NCBI GenBank assembly: GCA_035518715.1
Contig: DATIXJ010000043.1
Span: forward strand, 186,001-250,000
Direction: 5' to 3'
From: DATIXJ01 sp035518715
GTDB lineage: Bacteria; Bacteroidota; Ignavibacteria; UBA10030; SZUA-254
DNA length: 64,000 nt
A model generated the notes under the pieces. That model was not told the DNA's origin. It was given only the letters and a program-made list of their open reading frames with translations, and searched no databases. How positions within the stretch are numbered: position 1 is the first letter of the stretch; each line of letters opens with the position of its first letter. A program made the translations under genes and the position numbers. Positions 1 through 8,925 of this stretch are shown here, piece after piece.

Positions 1-490
1 TCCCTTTGTGAGCAGTCAGTGTTCCGCCTGAAATAACCCTGAGTTCTATATCTGTCTGGGTTATCACATGCAGAACGCGGAGCTCGAGCTTGCCGTCGTC
101 CAGGAGAACGCGATCGCCCGGCTTCACATCCTTGACGAGGTCCTGATATGTAGTTGAAAGGATTTCGGCTGTCCCTTTTCGGTCATTTGTCGAGATAATG
201 ACAGTGGAGTTCTCCTTTAGTTCAACGGTATCTGTGGCGAGCGAACCGATTCTGATCTTCGGCCCCTGGAGATCCTGGATAACGGTAATCGGTTCGTTCA
301 GTGCTTCGGCAACGCGGCGGAGGTTCAGCAATACTCTTCTGTGGTCATCGTGAGTGCCGTGCGAAAAATTGAGACGCGCCACATCCATGCCGGACTCAAC
401 CAGCGGGCGAATTGTCTCCACGGTGTCCGATGCCGGGCCGAGGGTACAGACGATCTTTGTTCTGGCGAACGGTTGGTTCTTAGGTGCCAT
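1..490 (-). CDS. pyk: Pyruvate kinase, N-terminal part (3' end outside window)
   Basis: Pyruvate kinase turns phosphoenolpyruvate and ADP into pyruvate and ATP, the last step of glycolysis, in the cytosol. The visible 163 residues show the family's opening: KIVCTLGPAS near residue 11, then GMDVARLNFSHG, and DLQGPKIRIG near residue 70, which is the substrate and metal-binding start of the barrel. The B domain begins after this. The ATG at 488-490 was chosen because it gives the usual short N-terminus before KIVCTLGP. The start lies inside the end of the upstream sirtuin gene (11-bp overlap), so the two are probably translated from one message. The C-terminal half is off the left edge of the window. 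Confidence 0.95.
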   Translation of the reverse strand, partial: MAPKNQPFARTKIVCTLGPASDTVETIRPLVESGMDVARLNFSHGTHDDHRRVLLNLRRVAEALNEPITVIQDLQGPKIRIGSLATDTVELKENSTVIISTNDRKGTAEILSTTYQDLVKDVKPGDRVLLDDGKLELRVLHVITQTDIELRVISGGTLTAHKG

Positions 491-1253
491 GTCGGTGTGC
501 TAGCTCTTGTGGTGTAAGGGGAAACCCCGCGGAGGCGAGTTCCGGAAGAATTTCTCCCGCCTTTCCGAGGAGTACTTCGTCCGCGTTCATGGAGAATTCT
601 GTTGTTTCGATATTGATTTCCACAACATACGCTCCGGAATGCTTTGCAATCGATGGGAGGGATGCGGCGGGATATACCACCGCAGAGGTCCCGATAACGA
701 AAAAGACCTCCGCGGCTTTTGCTGCACGAACACCGGCATTCCACGCATCTTCCGGAAGCAGCTCGCCGAACCACACGACATCAGGCCGTATGAGACTCCC
801 GCACGACGGGCAGCGCGGGGCTTGTTCCTGTGCCAGGATGAACTCATCGGTGTAATACTTGCCGCACCCCGTACAGTAGTTGCGTTCAATATTTCCGTGC
901 AGCTCGTGAACCGTCCGGCTCCCTGCACGCTGATGGAGATTGTCGATGTTTTGGGTGATGACCGCAAAACGCCGGTATGTCTGCTCCATCTTCGCCAGCG
1001 CGTAGTGGGCAGGATTCGGCTGTACATGCGACATGATGGTCTTTCGTTGTCGGTACCATTCCCAGACGAGATCAGGGTTGCGCATGAATGCATCGAAGTT
1101 GGCAAGTTCTTCCGGCTTGAACTTCGACCAGATTCCATCAGTGCCGCGGAATGTCGGTACCCCGCTTTCCGATGATATCCCGGCACCTGAAAATGCCGCA
1201 ACAGACTCAGCGCTCCTGAGCTTGGTGATCAGTCGTTCAGAAAACATGTTCAT
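480..1253 (-). CDS. cobB: NAD-dependent protein deacylase, sirtuin (Sir2/CobB family)
   Basis: Sirtuins remove acyl groups from lysines using NAD+. The 257-aa protein has the complete family core: GAGISSESGVPTFRG at residues 23-37, the NAD site TQNIDNLHQRAG, the catalytic His in ELHGN, and four zinc cysteines in two CxxC pairs (CTGC and CPSC). Tyr67 and Arg70 form the YxxR pair that in SIRT5 and E. coli CobB binds succinyl and malonyl groups, so desuccinylase/demalonylase activity is likely (family knowledge; not proven here). The gene is upstream of and overlaps pyruvate kinase by 11 bp on the same strand, suggesting co-expression with a glycolytic enzyme that is a common acylation target. 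Confidence 0.94.
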   Translation of the reverse strand: MNMFSERLITKLRSAESVAAFSGAGISSESGVPTFRGTDGIWSKFKPEELANFDAFMRNPDLVWEWYRQRKTIMSHVQPNPAHYALAKMEQTYRRFAVITQNIDNLHQRAGSRTVHELHGNIERNYCTGCGKYYTDEFILAQEQAPRCPSCGSLIRPDVVWFGELLPEDAWNAGVRAAKAAEVFFVIGTSAVVYPAASLPSIAKHSGAYVVEINIETTEFSMNADEVLLGKAGEILPELASAGFPLTPQELAHRHGT

Positions 1254-1291
1254 GATACGTTTGATAATTTAGCAGGAGAATTCGCCCGCGC

Positions 1292-3721
1292 TCACTGGCT
1301 CGTGAGTTCAAGATGTTCCCACGATGAGCGCAGGACATCATCCCAATTACTTGTCACATGTACATACCCGCCGTTCAGCCACAGCGAGGTCTGATCATCA
1401 TAATGTTTGCTGTATGCCTGACCAGATTCTCCGGACGTAATCACGATCGATGCGGACTTTGGTGATGCAAGATCAACAATCTGCCGCATGGACGGGCCGA
1501 CGGAGGTCGCAAAGGGAAGAGACATCTTGTACTCGGTCTTCATGACCGTCGTACCGCCGCCGGCGATGGGAAATGGTCCGATATTGAACACTCTGTCGAA
1601 CGGCTTCTGGAGCCCGAACGGATGTGTGAAGGTCACCGTGTGCAGATTTCCCCACTGCCAGGTTTTCATTTCTTCACCCGATGATGTGCGGAGCTCTGAA
1701 ATTGCATCCTCCAGGCTCTTGCGCAGGATTTGGTTCTTCGTTTCGATTTGTGTGGTTCCTGCCTTGTCGAACCACGCCGAGCTGTCGGCAGCAAGAAGCT
1801 GACCCGTGACACGGTACGGAATTGCTCCGAAGAAAACAAAGTCGTTAAAAACATCGGGCCCCATCTCATCTTCAAAGATATTATGGAGAAGCTTCACGAA
1901 AAAGACATTAAAGATCGTCGTTGCGATGTCGGTCTTGGTGAACCGATAATCCCAGTTATGAAGATAGGTCAGAGCATCGGATATTTCGGGAGTTTTTGAC
2001 GCCGACGAATCATTGTATGCCGCAAGCAGGTAACGGACGGCATCCCGCGCGAACGGAGAAGAAATATCCTGCTGGAATTGTTCAAAATCTACCGATGAAA
2101 AATGATCGGCTGCGTGAAGAAGCTCGCGTATCCGCGTAATCCGCGACGGCGGCTCCCAGAGCGTTGAGAGATAATATGGATAAGACTTGTCGGCAATACG
2201 CTGGTTTGCACAGGCGATGAATCCCTCCGGCGGGTTCTTCACCTGAGGCAGCTGATCGAACGGGATGAATCCTTTCCATTCTGCATCTCCGGTCCAGCCG
2301 GGAAGAGGAAGCATCGGATTTCCCGACTGACGGATCGGGACTCTCCCTGCGGTCCAGTAGGCGATGTTCCCGTCAACGTCCGCGTACACGACTGCCTGCG
2401 CTGGAACAGTAAGTTCCTTAACGCCTTGTTCGAATTCCGACAATGATCCCGCTTTGTTCATTCGGGTAAACGCGGAGATCTCGTCACTAACCTCAAGTCC
2501 TGTCCACCGCATCGCAATCGGCGACGATGACGAGCCGGTCGAGTCACCATGCTGAAACGACGGATGGACGGAATTGATGATCGGTCCGTGAGAAGTTGAG
2601 CGAACCTCGATCGTCGTGCTGTCCGCACTACCGATATAGATTTTTTCCGTATGGCTCTCGATGGGTCTCCATTCTTTTCCGAAACGCACCATTCCGGGTC
2701 GTGACGAATCGGTTTGCTCTATAAAGAAGTCCGCATCATCGATCATGGCATTGGTCATGCCCCAGGCAGCGCTATCATTGTGACCAAGGACGATCAGCGG
2801 CACTCCCGGTACCATTACTCCGGCGACATTCCAACCGGGAGCCGAAAGATGTGCCTCGTACCATCGCGATGGAGCAGGCATGGCAAGATGAGGATCATTG
2901 GCGAGTATCGGTTTTCCGCTGATCGACCGGGATGAATCGACCACCCAGGCGTTGCTTCCGGCTTCCAGACCTCCCAGTCCGAAGAACGATCGATATGCCC
3001 GGCCCGCGTCGAGCAGGGAATGAAGCTGTGCGGCATGCTTGCCGGTCGTCAGCATTTGTACGGTCGGAGGTATTGAATCGGGATACGCCGGCAGGATCTC
3101 TTTGAGTTTCTGCGGGGAAACTTTAGCAGCAATTTCGCCATAGGTGAGATCCGTCCACCATGCGAGATTCAGTTCCCAGGCAATGAGCCGGCTTGTGAGA
3201 ATGCTGTGCTCCACCGTCCAGTGTTCGGGCGTATAATTGAGGATATCGAACTCGACGGGAAATTTCCCTCTGTTCTGATCGATGAACGCATTAACGCCCT
3301 GTGCATAGTTTTCCAGGATCTGTTCTGATTCGGGGCTTAGGTGTGTCCGGATGGAGTCCGCGACTTTGCGAAGATTGATGGTGCGGAACAGCATGTCGAA
3401 CTGAATCGTGGATTTTCCGAAGATTTCCGAAAGCCGCCCCTCTCCCGCCCGCCGGAGAACATCCATCTGCCAGAGACGATCCTGTGCCTGCGCAAATCCC
3501 ACCGCCATCATGAGATCATGTTCATCGGATGCGTGAATGTGCGGAATGCCGTAATCATCACGGTAGACATCGACCGAAGTGTGAAGGCCCGGAAGGGGAA
3601 TCGAGCCGTGTGTGACGGGAAATGACTTCGTGATGAGATGATGCAGAAAGAGGGCCCCTGCGATAAGGATGACAAGAACGGAAATGCCGAGGCCAGCGAC
3701 GATCTTTCCTAATTTCGACAA
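1292..3721 (-). CDS. Penicillin acylase family protein (Ntn hydrolase)
   Basis: This 809-aa protein belongs to the penicillin/cephalosporin/AHL acylase family, which cleaves amide bonds after self-processing into alpha and beta chains. An N-terminal hydrophobic segment (about residues 9-27) exports or anchors it. The pattern DDYGIPHIHA near residue 55 and GFAQAQDRLWQMD near residue 75 are typical of the alpha chain. Ser256 in GSNAWVV is the expected cleavage point and N-terminal nucleophile of the beta chain. Length matches the family. The gene sits just after the intrinsic terminator of the upstream porin gene, so it likely has its own promoter in the porin end or is read through weakly. The substrate (acyl-homoserine lactone, a peptide or a lactam) cannot be told from sequence. 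Confidence 0.9.
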   Translation of the reverse strand: MSKLGKIVAGLGISVLVILIAGALFLHHLITKSFPVTHGSIPLPGLHTSVDVYRDDYGIPHIHASDEHDLMMAVGFAQAQDRLWQMDVLRRAGEGRLSEIFGKSTIQFDMLFRTINLRKVADSIRTHLSPESEQILENYAQGVNAFIDQNRGKFPVEFDILNYTPEHWTVEHSILTSRLIAWELNLAWWTDLTYGEIAAKVSPQKLKEILPAYPDSIPPTVQMLTTGKHAAQLHSLLDAGRAYRSFFGLGGLEAGSNAWVVDSSRSISGKPILANDPHLAMPAPSRWYEAHLSAPGWNVAGVMVPGVPLIVLGHNDSAAWGMTNAMIDDADFFIEQTDSSRPGMVRFGKEWRPIESHTEKIYIGSADSTTIEVRSTSHGPIINSVHPSFQHGDSTGSSSSPIAMRWTGLEVSDEISAFTRMNKAGSLSEFEQGVKELTVPAQAVVYADVDGNIAYWTAGRVPIRQSGNPMLPLPGWTGDAEWKGFIPFDQLPQVKNPPEGFIACANQRIADKSYPYYLSTLWEPPSRITRIRELLHAADHFSSVDFEQFQQDISSPFARDAVRYLLAAYNDSSASKTPEISDALTYLHNWDYRFTKTDIATTIFNVFFVKLLHNIFEDEMGPDVFNDFVFFGAIPYRVTGQLLAADSSAWFDKAGTTQIETKNQILRKSLEDAISELRTSSGEEMKTWQWGNLHTVTFTHPFGLQKPFDRVFNIGPFPIAGGGTTVMKTEYKMSLPFATSVGPSMRQIVDLASPKSASIVITSGESGQAYSKHYDDQTSLWLNGGYVHVTSNWDDVLRSSWEHLELTSQ

Positions 3722-3741
3722 GGGGCTTTTCAGACGGGTGA

Positions 3742-3783
3742 ATAAAAAAAACCGTTCCCTCTCAGATCATGGAGAGGGAACGG
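3742..3783 (-). terminator. Intrinsic terminator after the FadL-type porin gene
   Basis: A perfect 12-bp stem (3752-3763 with 3772-3783) with an 8-nt loop is followed on the minus strand by a run of eight T. It lies 37 bp past the stop codon of the porin gene and just before the acylase start, the right place and strand to end the porin message. Confidence 0.88.
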
Positions 3784-3819
3784 AATAATATAATTCTTTC
3801 GACGGCTTTCTGCAACCGC

Positions 3820-5262
3820 TTAAAAGCGGTAGGAGACCGTTCCGATGAGGTCGTTTGTTGTGATCGATTCGTTTACCTGGGAGGTAGCATCGTAATTATA
3901 GATGAAGGTATCCCAGCTGCCGTGAGCATAGCCGAGATCGATGGCAACGGAATTATCGATAATGAATCCGAGACCGCCCGTAATGTACTTGCGGGCGAAT
4001 GAAGACGGGTCACCGGCATACGGTGACATCAGGTACGCGTATCCTGCACGTAATCTCAGGCCGACGTCGGGAATTTCATACTCTCCGCCGACTCTGAAAT
4101 TTGCGGCTTGACGGAACTCCTGTTTGATCTGAGTGTTGTAATCGAGAAGCGATTGATTGTCGGTGTTGCGGAACTCCATCTGCGTATAATCAGTATAATC
4201 GATGGCACCGGTTAACATCAGGTTCTGGATGATCTGGGAAAATCCGGCAGAGAAGACGAACGGGGTTGTAATATCATATTCATCGGTCCCGCCGAGAACA
4301 GTTGCATACGATGCGGAAAAGTTGTCATCGAAGAGACTGGTGCCCTGCTGGGAGAATGTCTCCTTCACGGTGATCCAGGAAGGCGTTTTCACCGTCAACC
4401 CGAACCTGCTGTTCTTGAACTTGTACAACATCCCCAGTGTTGCCGAGAAACCGCTGAAGTCGCTGTTCACTGTTTCGAGGAGCGAGAGCGAGGTCAAATC
4501 GAATGGGAATGTCGAATGCAGATTGTTGAAATCATCTTCATAATAGTTTCTGGTATACGCATACGATCCCGTGAGAAAGTTGAGCGTGATTCCGACATCC
4601 CAGTCGCGCGCGGCTTCAGAGGCAATTGCAACGGAAAATGTATTCATACCGCCGTCTTCCAGGACCTTGCCGCTCTGGGTCAGGTTACCCTTGATCTGAC
4701 TGTCCCACCGGAAGTCGTTGGGTCCTAACGAATCCGTGTTAGCCAGATATAATTCCCACGCCAGATTACCGCTCGGACTCTGTACCGTAGACTGGCCATC
4801 CGGCGCCCATGTCTGGATAATGCTGCTGTTCGGATTGAAGCCGCTAAAGGAGAGCCCGCTTGTGAAATTCGCCTGCCTGCCATAGCCGACAGCTACAACG
4901 AGGCTTCCTCGATCTGTCGGGAATGGATACACAAACCCCGCGCCGTTGATGCTTGTCGAGCTGTTATTGAAGTTCTGCGAGTTATTGAAGAACGAACTTT
5001 GGTCGCCTGTGGCAACATTGCCGAGGCCAAAGGAAACCTCGCTAAGGCGCATCTGTGCAAGTCCGGCAGGATTCCAGTAGGTGGCCGAAAAATCGTTCGC
5101 GACGCCGGTGTACGCCGTCCCCATGCCGAGAGCACGTGCTCCCACGCCCAATCCGGGGTAAGAAAGTCGCAGAATGTCTTCAGGATATTGGCTCAGGCCG
5201 AGGCATGGCAGGACAGCCATGCAGGCGATGAGCCAAAGAGTACGGTTCAGAATCGTTTTCAT
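3820..5262 (-). CDS. FadL/OmpP1-type outer membrane transport protein
   Basis: The 480-aa protein has a signal peptide (charged start, hydrophobic core to about residue 22, cleavage near GLSQ), then the hallmark GARALGMGTAYTGVANDFSATYWNPAGLA around residues 38-66, which forms the N-terminal hatch of FadL-family barrels (GR/NPAG motif). The rest alternates in beta-strand style and ends in an aromatic strand (TVSYRF), the usual signal for barrel assembly. FadL proteins take up hydrophobic compounds through the outer membrane; the actual ligand here is unknown. A strong terminator follows. The gene is 33 bp downstream of a lipoprotein gene on the same strand and may share its message. Confidence 0.85.
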   Translation of the reverse strand: MKTILNRTLWLIACMAVLPCLGLSQYPEDILRLSYPGLGVGARALGMGTAYTGVANDFSATYWNPAGLAQMRLSEVSFGLGNVATGDQSSFFNNSQNFNNSSTSINGAGFVYPFPTDRGSLVVAVGYGRQANFTSGLSFSGFNPNSSIIQTWAPDGQSTVQSPSGNLAWELYLANTDSLGPNDFRWDSQIKGNLTQSGKVLEDGGMNTFSVAIASEAARDWDVGITLNFLTGSYAYTRNYYEDDFNNLHSTFPFDLTSLSLLETVNSDFSGFSATLGMLYKFKNSRFGLTVKTPSWITVKETFSQQGTSLFDDNFSASYATVLGGTDEYDITTPFVFSAGFSQIIQNLMLTGAIDYTDYTQMEFRNTDNQSLLDYNTQIKQEFRQAANFRVGGEYEIPDVGLRLRAGYAYLMSPYAGDPSSFARKYITGGLGFIIDNSVAIDLGYAHGSWDTFIYNYDATSQVNESITTNDLIGTVSYRF

Positions 5263-5294
5263 GTCTATTCAGTTGTTGTTCTCGTCAGTGTTGC

Positions 5295-6266
5295 TTAACG
5301 GTGTCCACCTCGACCACCGCCGCCGCCGCTCCGGCCACCACCGCCACCGCCGCTTCGACCGCCGCCGCCGCCACCACTTCGTCCGCCGCTTGGAGCTGCG
5401 CTGCGTTGTGGTGCGGGTGAGTATGACGGAGCCGGTCTGCTGTGATCACTGCTTCGCCCGTTGACGGTTGCCGGTCCACGGTATGCTGGAGCGTAGGGGA
5501 CCCGGTAGTATCGGCGCATCGGAACATGAGAGCCGTTGGGAACCCGTGCAATATTCGGTGCATTCGGACGAACCGCTGTGGGTGTCCGTTGGACGCCGGT
5601 CGTTCTGCCGCGATTTACATTCGAGTTCTGCGGAGTTGCAGACCGTCCTCCCAACGGATTGGCTAACCTTGCCGCACGGGGCAAATCGTATCCGCCGCCC
5701 GTTGTGGCGGGGGAATAGACTCCGCTTCGCGTTTCAGTTCCCGGTCTTTCCATGGCTCCGGTTCTCGTCGAACCAAATGTGCGTCCGCCGCCGTAATATG
5801 TTCCTCTGCCGCCGTAGCCATAACCATAGCCGTAGCCGTAGGGATGATGCAGGTAGGCATAGCCATACGGATAAGATCCATACCAGGGATATGAGAGATA
5901 CGGTGTTCCGCAATACCATGGATACGCCCAACCGAATGCAGCCCATGCCCACGGATCAGCGTACGCCGCGGAAAATGCGTATGACGGCCAGTAGTAAGAC
6001 GGATAGTAATAACTGTACCCGACCCACGGATGCCAGTATCCGTCGTTATATTCGTTGTCGTAATAGCCATTATTGTAATCGTACGCGTTTCCCTGCGTTG
6101 TATCTCCGTTCGGGGAGTAGACCGTATCTCCCGGCTGTGCGTAATTATATCCCTCATCTGTTGAGGAGTCGCCCCTTGTTGTTGCGAGCTGTGTATAGCA
6201 GCCCGCGAAGAACATGACGAGGATCCCGACAACAGCGAGAGCGAAGAATGAGGTCATGGTTTTCAT
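5295..6266 (-). CDS. Tyr/Gly-rich lipoprotein of unknown function
   Basis: The start was placed at the ATG at 6264-6266 because it directly precedes a lipoprotein signal (MKTMTSFF, hydrophobic core, lipobox FFAGC with Cys near residue 21); upstream in-frame starts would bury the signal. The 323-aa protein has a Tyr/Asn/Asp-rich middle, then a Tyr/Pro/Trp segment (residues about 80-150) and a YGYGYGYGG stretch. The end is low-complexity: repeated RSG followed by five or six Gly, ending GRGGHR. Such proteins occur in many Bacteroidota genomes as envelope lipoproteins with no known role. I do not recognise a catalytic domain. The neighbouring porin gene suggests an envelope job. Confidence 0.72.
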   Translation of the reverse strand: MKTMTSFFALAVVGILVMFFAGCYTQLATTRGDSSTDEGYNYAQPGDTVYSPNGDTTQGNAYDYNNGYYDNEYNDGYWHPWVGYSYYYPSYYWPSYAFSAAYADPWAWAAFGWAYPWYCGTPYLSYPWYGSYPYGYAYLHHPYGYGYGYGYGGRGTYYGGGRTFGSTRTGAMERPGTETRSGVYSPATTGGGYDLPRAARLANPLGGRSATPQNSNVNRGRTTGVQRTPTAVRPNAPNIARVPNGSHVPMRRYYRVPYAPAYRGPATVNGRSSDHSRPAPSYSPAPQRSAAPSGGRSGGGGGGRSGGGGGGRSGGGGGRGGHR

Positions 6267-6299
6267 AATTCTGCCTGTACTTTCTGAAAGTTCTTCCTT

Positions 6300-6329
6300 T
6301 ATATAAAACAATTTCAATGCCAAGAGCAA
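6300..6329 (-). promoter_or_regulatory. Possible promoter of the Tyr/Gly-rich lipoprotein gene
   Basis: On the minus strand TTGCTC (6324-6329) and TATATA (6300-6305) are separated by 18 bp, about 34 bp upstream of the chosen start. The match is moderate. The rest of the 199-bp gap to the next gene shows no clear hairpin. Confidence 0.35.
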
Positions 6330-6465
6330 TCCCGCGTTTACTCTCAATGTACCCAGAAAACTGCCCGAAATCAACAGATTTTGAGGAAGAACAAAGATAT
6401 TCAGCTAAAGTGTTCCAGCTATTAGACAGGCGTAATCGGAGACTGTTTAATTTTGCGGACAGATG

Positions 6466-7242
6466 TCAGAGGGGTTGAATATACTCCACCATGAAGGTTC
6501 TGTTGCCGATGCCTGATTGCTGCTGATTTTGGAAGAGATCCTTGAGATTCATTCCAACAGAAAATCCCTTCCCGACGGAAGCGCGAAATCCGATATTCAG
6601 ATATCCGCGGCCTCGTCCAAGCGCCTTTTCATTGCTGTCGTTGGAGGCAAGATCGTATTCACCAAAAGACGAAAGAAACGGTCCAAGCGTCTTTTCTATT
6701 CCAACAAAAAAATCGGGAGCATCACCCCCGTCGGCACGCTCCAAACTGTAATTGATTCCGCCGTGTATGCTCAGGTAACCGAGAACGCTGTAGTTCTTGC
6801 TTGCTACCGCGTAGAACCCCAGCGACTTGATCGCATAGCGGCTCACGTCATCCCGGTAATCACCTTTTCCCTGCGAGTCGAATCCGAGCGCGATTGCCGG
6901 AAGAATGATCGTTTCCTCGATAAGCCGCAGCCGCGCCACAAAGCCGGGAGTACTGTTCCAAACGGGTTTATCGGTTCCGATAAGGTTGCTGCCTCCGAAC
7001 GATATCCCGAGGACAAGTCGATCGAAAGCGCCGAGAGAAACCGACGCCAGGACACCATCCTGTTGATAAAATTCCATGTCGAGGGCAAGATGGCCGTGCG
7101 GAAGAATTCCGGCAGTTGGAAGGTCGATAAGATACCGCGGCTCGTACGTACCGGAGGTTCCGGCAGAGCCTTGAGCGGCAAGGGGAAGGCAATAACAAAA
7201 CGACAGACTCAGGATGTCGATAAGGATGATGAGCCGGTTCAT
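6466..7242 (-). CDS. Small outer-membrane beta-barrel-like protein, unknown
   Basis: The start at 7240-7242 is chosen because it begins a signal peptide (MNRLIILIDILSLSF, cleavage near LAAQG) and sits about 28 bp after a good promoter. The mature part (about 235 residues) is made of alternating hydrophobic/polar strands with Gly/aromatic turns (for example LGFYAVASKN, GYLNIGFRASVG) and ends in the aromatic strand TFMVEYIQPL. It resembles YjbH-like or other 'DUF' barrels, but I cannot assign it to one family. Its gene is divergent from the AAA ATPase gene at 7409. Confidence 0.65.
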   Translation of the reverse strand: MNRLIILIDILSLSFCYCLPLAAQGSAGTSGTYEPRYLIDLPTAGILPHGHLALDMEFYQQDGVLASVSLGAFDRLVLGISFGGSNLIGTDKPVWNSTPGFVARLRLIEETIILPAIALGFDSQGKGDYRDDVSRYAIKSLGFYAVASKNYSVLGYLSIHGGINYSLERADGGDAPDFFVGIEKTLGPFLSSFGEYDLASNDSNEKALGRGRGYLNIGFRASVGKGFSVGMNLKDLFQNQQQSGIGNRTFMVEYIQPL

Positions 7243-7276
7243 GGTTGAAGGGGATCCGTCGTTCGCAGTTTTCCAA

Positions 7277-7305
7277 AATATAGAAAAATTGAATCTTCCC
7301 GTCAA
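7277..7305 (-). promoter_or_regulatory. Promoter of the beta-barrel gene
   Basis: On the minus strand TTGACG (7300-7305), a 17-bp spacer and TATATT (7277-7282) followed by TTGGAAA. Spacing is ideal for a housekeeping sigma factor, and the extended TATATTTTGG also resembles the Bacteroidota TAnnTTTG element. It predicts a short leader of about 28 nt before the ATG at 7242. Confidence 0.68.
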
Positions 7306-7408
7306 ACGCCTCCCGTTGCTTTTAAATTCAAAAGAATCTACATTGAAAGAGTGAAACGAAACGAAATTTCCCGATGTTATTACGTACACAATTCTTTATG
7401 ATGGAAGT

Positions 7409-8920
7409 ATGAATCGTCCAGCCACTATCGGTGCTCTTCGTTCATCGGGTTATAAGGTCCTTCCGGTGAAAGATGAGGTGCGGAAGAATCTGGTTGAAAA
7501 GATACGGCGGCGGGAGAGGCTCTTCCCGTCGATTATCGGTTTTGAGGAAACTGTTGTGCCGGCACTTGTCAATGCGGTACTCGCAAAACATGACATCATG
7601 CTTCTCGGTCTGCGCGGCCAGGCGAAATCGCGAATCGTGCGGCAGCTTCCGACACTGCTCGACGAGTACATCCCGATCATCAAGGGGTGTGAAATCAACG
7701 ATAATCCGTTTTCTCCCGTCTGCAAACGATGCACCGATGTGGTTGCAACCTGCGGGGAAGCCACGGAAATCGAATGGCTCAATCGTGAAGCACGCCTGGG
7801 AGAGAAACTGGCCACTCCCGACGTGACCATTGCCGATCTCATCGGCGATATCGATCCGATCAAGGCGGCTGCACAGCGCCTGCATTATTCGCATGAAGGC
7901 GCGATTCACTTCGGTATTATCCCGCGCACAAACCGCGGTATCTTTGCGATTAATGAACTTCCGGATCTCCAGCCGCGCATCCAGGTCGGACTCTTCAACA
8001 TCATGGAGGAAAAAGACATCCAGATCCGCGGATTCAACGTTCGGATTCCGCTTGATATTCTGATTGTCTTCACGGCGAATCCCGAGGATTATACGAGCCG
8101 CGGCAATATCATCACACCGCTGAAGGACAGGATCGATTCACAAATTTTTACACACTACCCGCGCACCGTGGAAGATGCCATCCAGATCACCGAACAGGAG
8201 GCATGGATGGAAAGAAACGGCAAACAGCTGGTCGTCCCCAGATATTTCAAGGAGATCATCGAGCATATAGCGTTCGAAGCGCGCAAGAGTGAATTTGTTG
8301 ATCAGAAATCCGGGGTAAGTGCGCGGCTGACGATCGCAGCCATGGAGAACCTTATCAGCAACGCGGAGAGGAGAGCCATCCTGACCAACGACTCCCACCT
8401 CGTGCCGCGTGTCTGCGATCTCCCTCACGTCCTGCCGGGTATGACGGGAAAAATAGAACTGGTATTCGAGGGCGAGCAGGAAGGTCCTGCAAAAGTCGGA
8501 AAGGCGCTCATCGGCAAAGCGGTCCGCGAAGTCTTCAAGAACCATTTTCCCGATCCTCTGCAGCGGCGAACTCCGCGCGCTCATACCGCCGAGACGCGCC
8601 AAGCCGCCGAGGATCCGGAATATGGGAAAGTTACCGCCTGGTTCGAGGCGGGGAATAAGATCGAAATTGCCGACGACATGCCGATCGAGTCGTACTATAC
8701 CGAGCTCGATAAGGTCAAAGGCCTGCGTGAGCTGACGCGAAAGCACATGAATATCCCCGAGGAAAATAAATACGAACTCGCATCGGCAATGGAGTTCGCG
8801 CTCGACGGGCTTCATCAGTTCTCCAAGATTGCCAAATCTGAAATCGATCACCTGATCGAATATAAAGACCTCGTAGGAAGCATCTTCACCGGGAGAGGGC
8901 GCGGGGAAGAAGAAGATTAA
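7409..8920 (+). CDS. MoxR/Mg-chelatase-like AAA ATPase
   Basis: The 503-aa protein is an AAA+ ATPase of the magnesium chelatase ChlI/MoxR group. The P-loop is GLRGQAKS (about residues 67-74), with Ala where Gly usually precedes the Lys. Family signatures follow: GEKLATPD, ADLIGDIDPIKAA, PRTNRGIFAINELPDL (sensor/Walker B region) and FTANPEDYTSRG. These closely recall the mycobacterial Rv0958 protein (from memory). A Cys cluster (CKRCTDVVATC near residue 110) is inserted in the ATPase core and could bind metal. Partner gene for a VWA protein follows 5 bp later, the classic MoxR-VWA arrangement for assembling or remodelling proteins or inserting metal. Target unknown. Confidence 0.88.
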   Translation: MNRPATIGALRSSGYKVLPVKDEVRKNLVEKIRRRERLFPSIIGFEETVVPALVNAVLAKHDIMLLGLRGQAKSRIVRQLPTLLDEYIPIIKGCEINDNPFSPVCKRCTDVVATCGEATEIEWLNREARLGEKLATPDVTIADLIGDIDPIKAAAQRLHYSHEGAIHFGIIPRTNRGIFAINELPDLQPRIQVGLFNIMEEKDIQIRGFNVRIPLDILIVFTANPEDYTSRGNIITPLKDRIDSQIFTHYPRTVEDAIQITEQEAWMERNGKQLVVPRYFKEIIEHIAFEARKSEFVDQKSGVSARLTIAAMENLISNAERRAILTNDSHLVPRVCDLPHVLPGMTGKIELVFEGEQEGPAKVGKALIGKAVREVFKNHFPDPLQRRTPRAHTAETRQAAEDPEYGKVTAWFEAGNKIEIADDMPIESYYTELDKVKGLRELTRKHMNIPEENKYELASAMEFALDGLHQFSKIAKSEIDHLIEYKDLVGSIFTGRGRGEEED

Positions 8921-8925
8921 GCGCC

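Noticed and set aside
484..1253. Long open frames on the plus strand opposite the sirtuin and acylase genes
   Set aside because: They lack family signatures and ribosome sites, and they mirror the codon bias of the true minus-strand genes.
1292..3721. Acylase as a quorum-quenching AHL acylase
   Set aside because: The family is clear, but no residues that decide the substrate could be confirmed from sequence alone.
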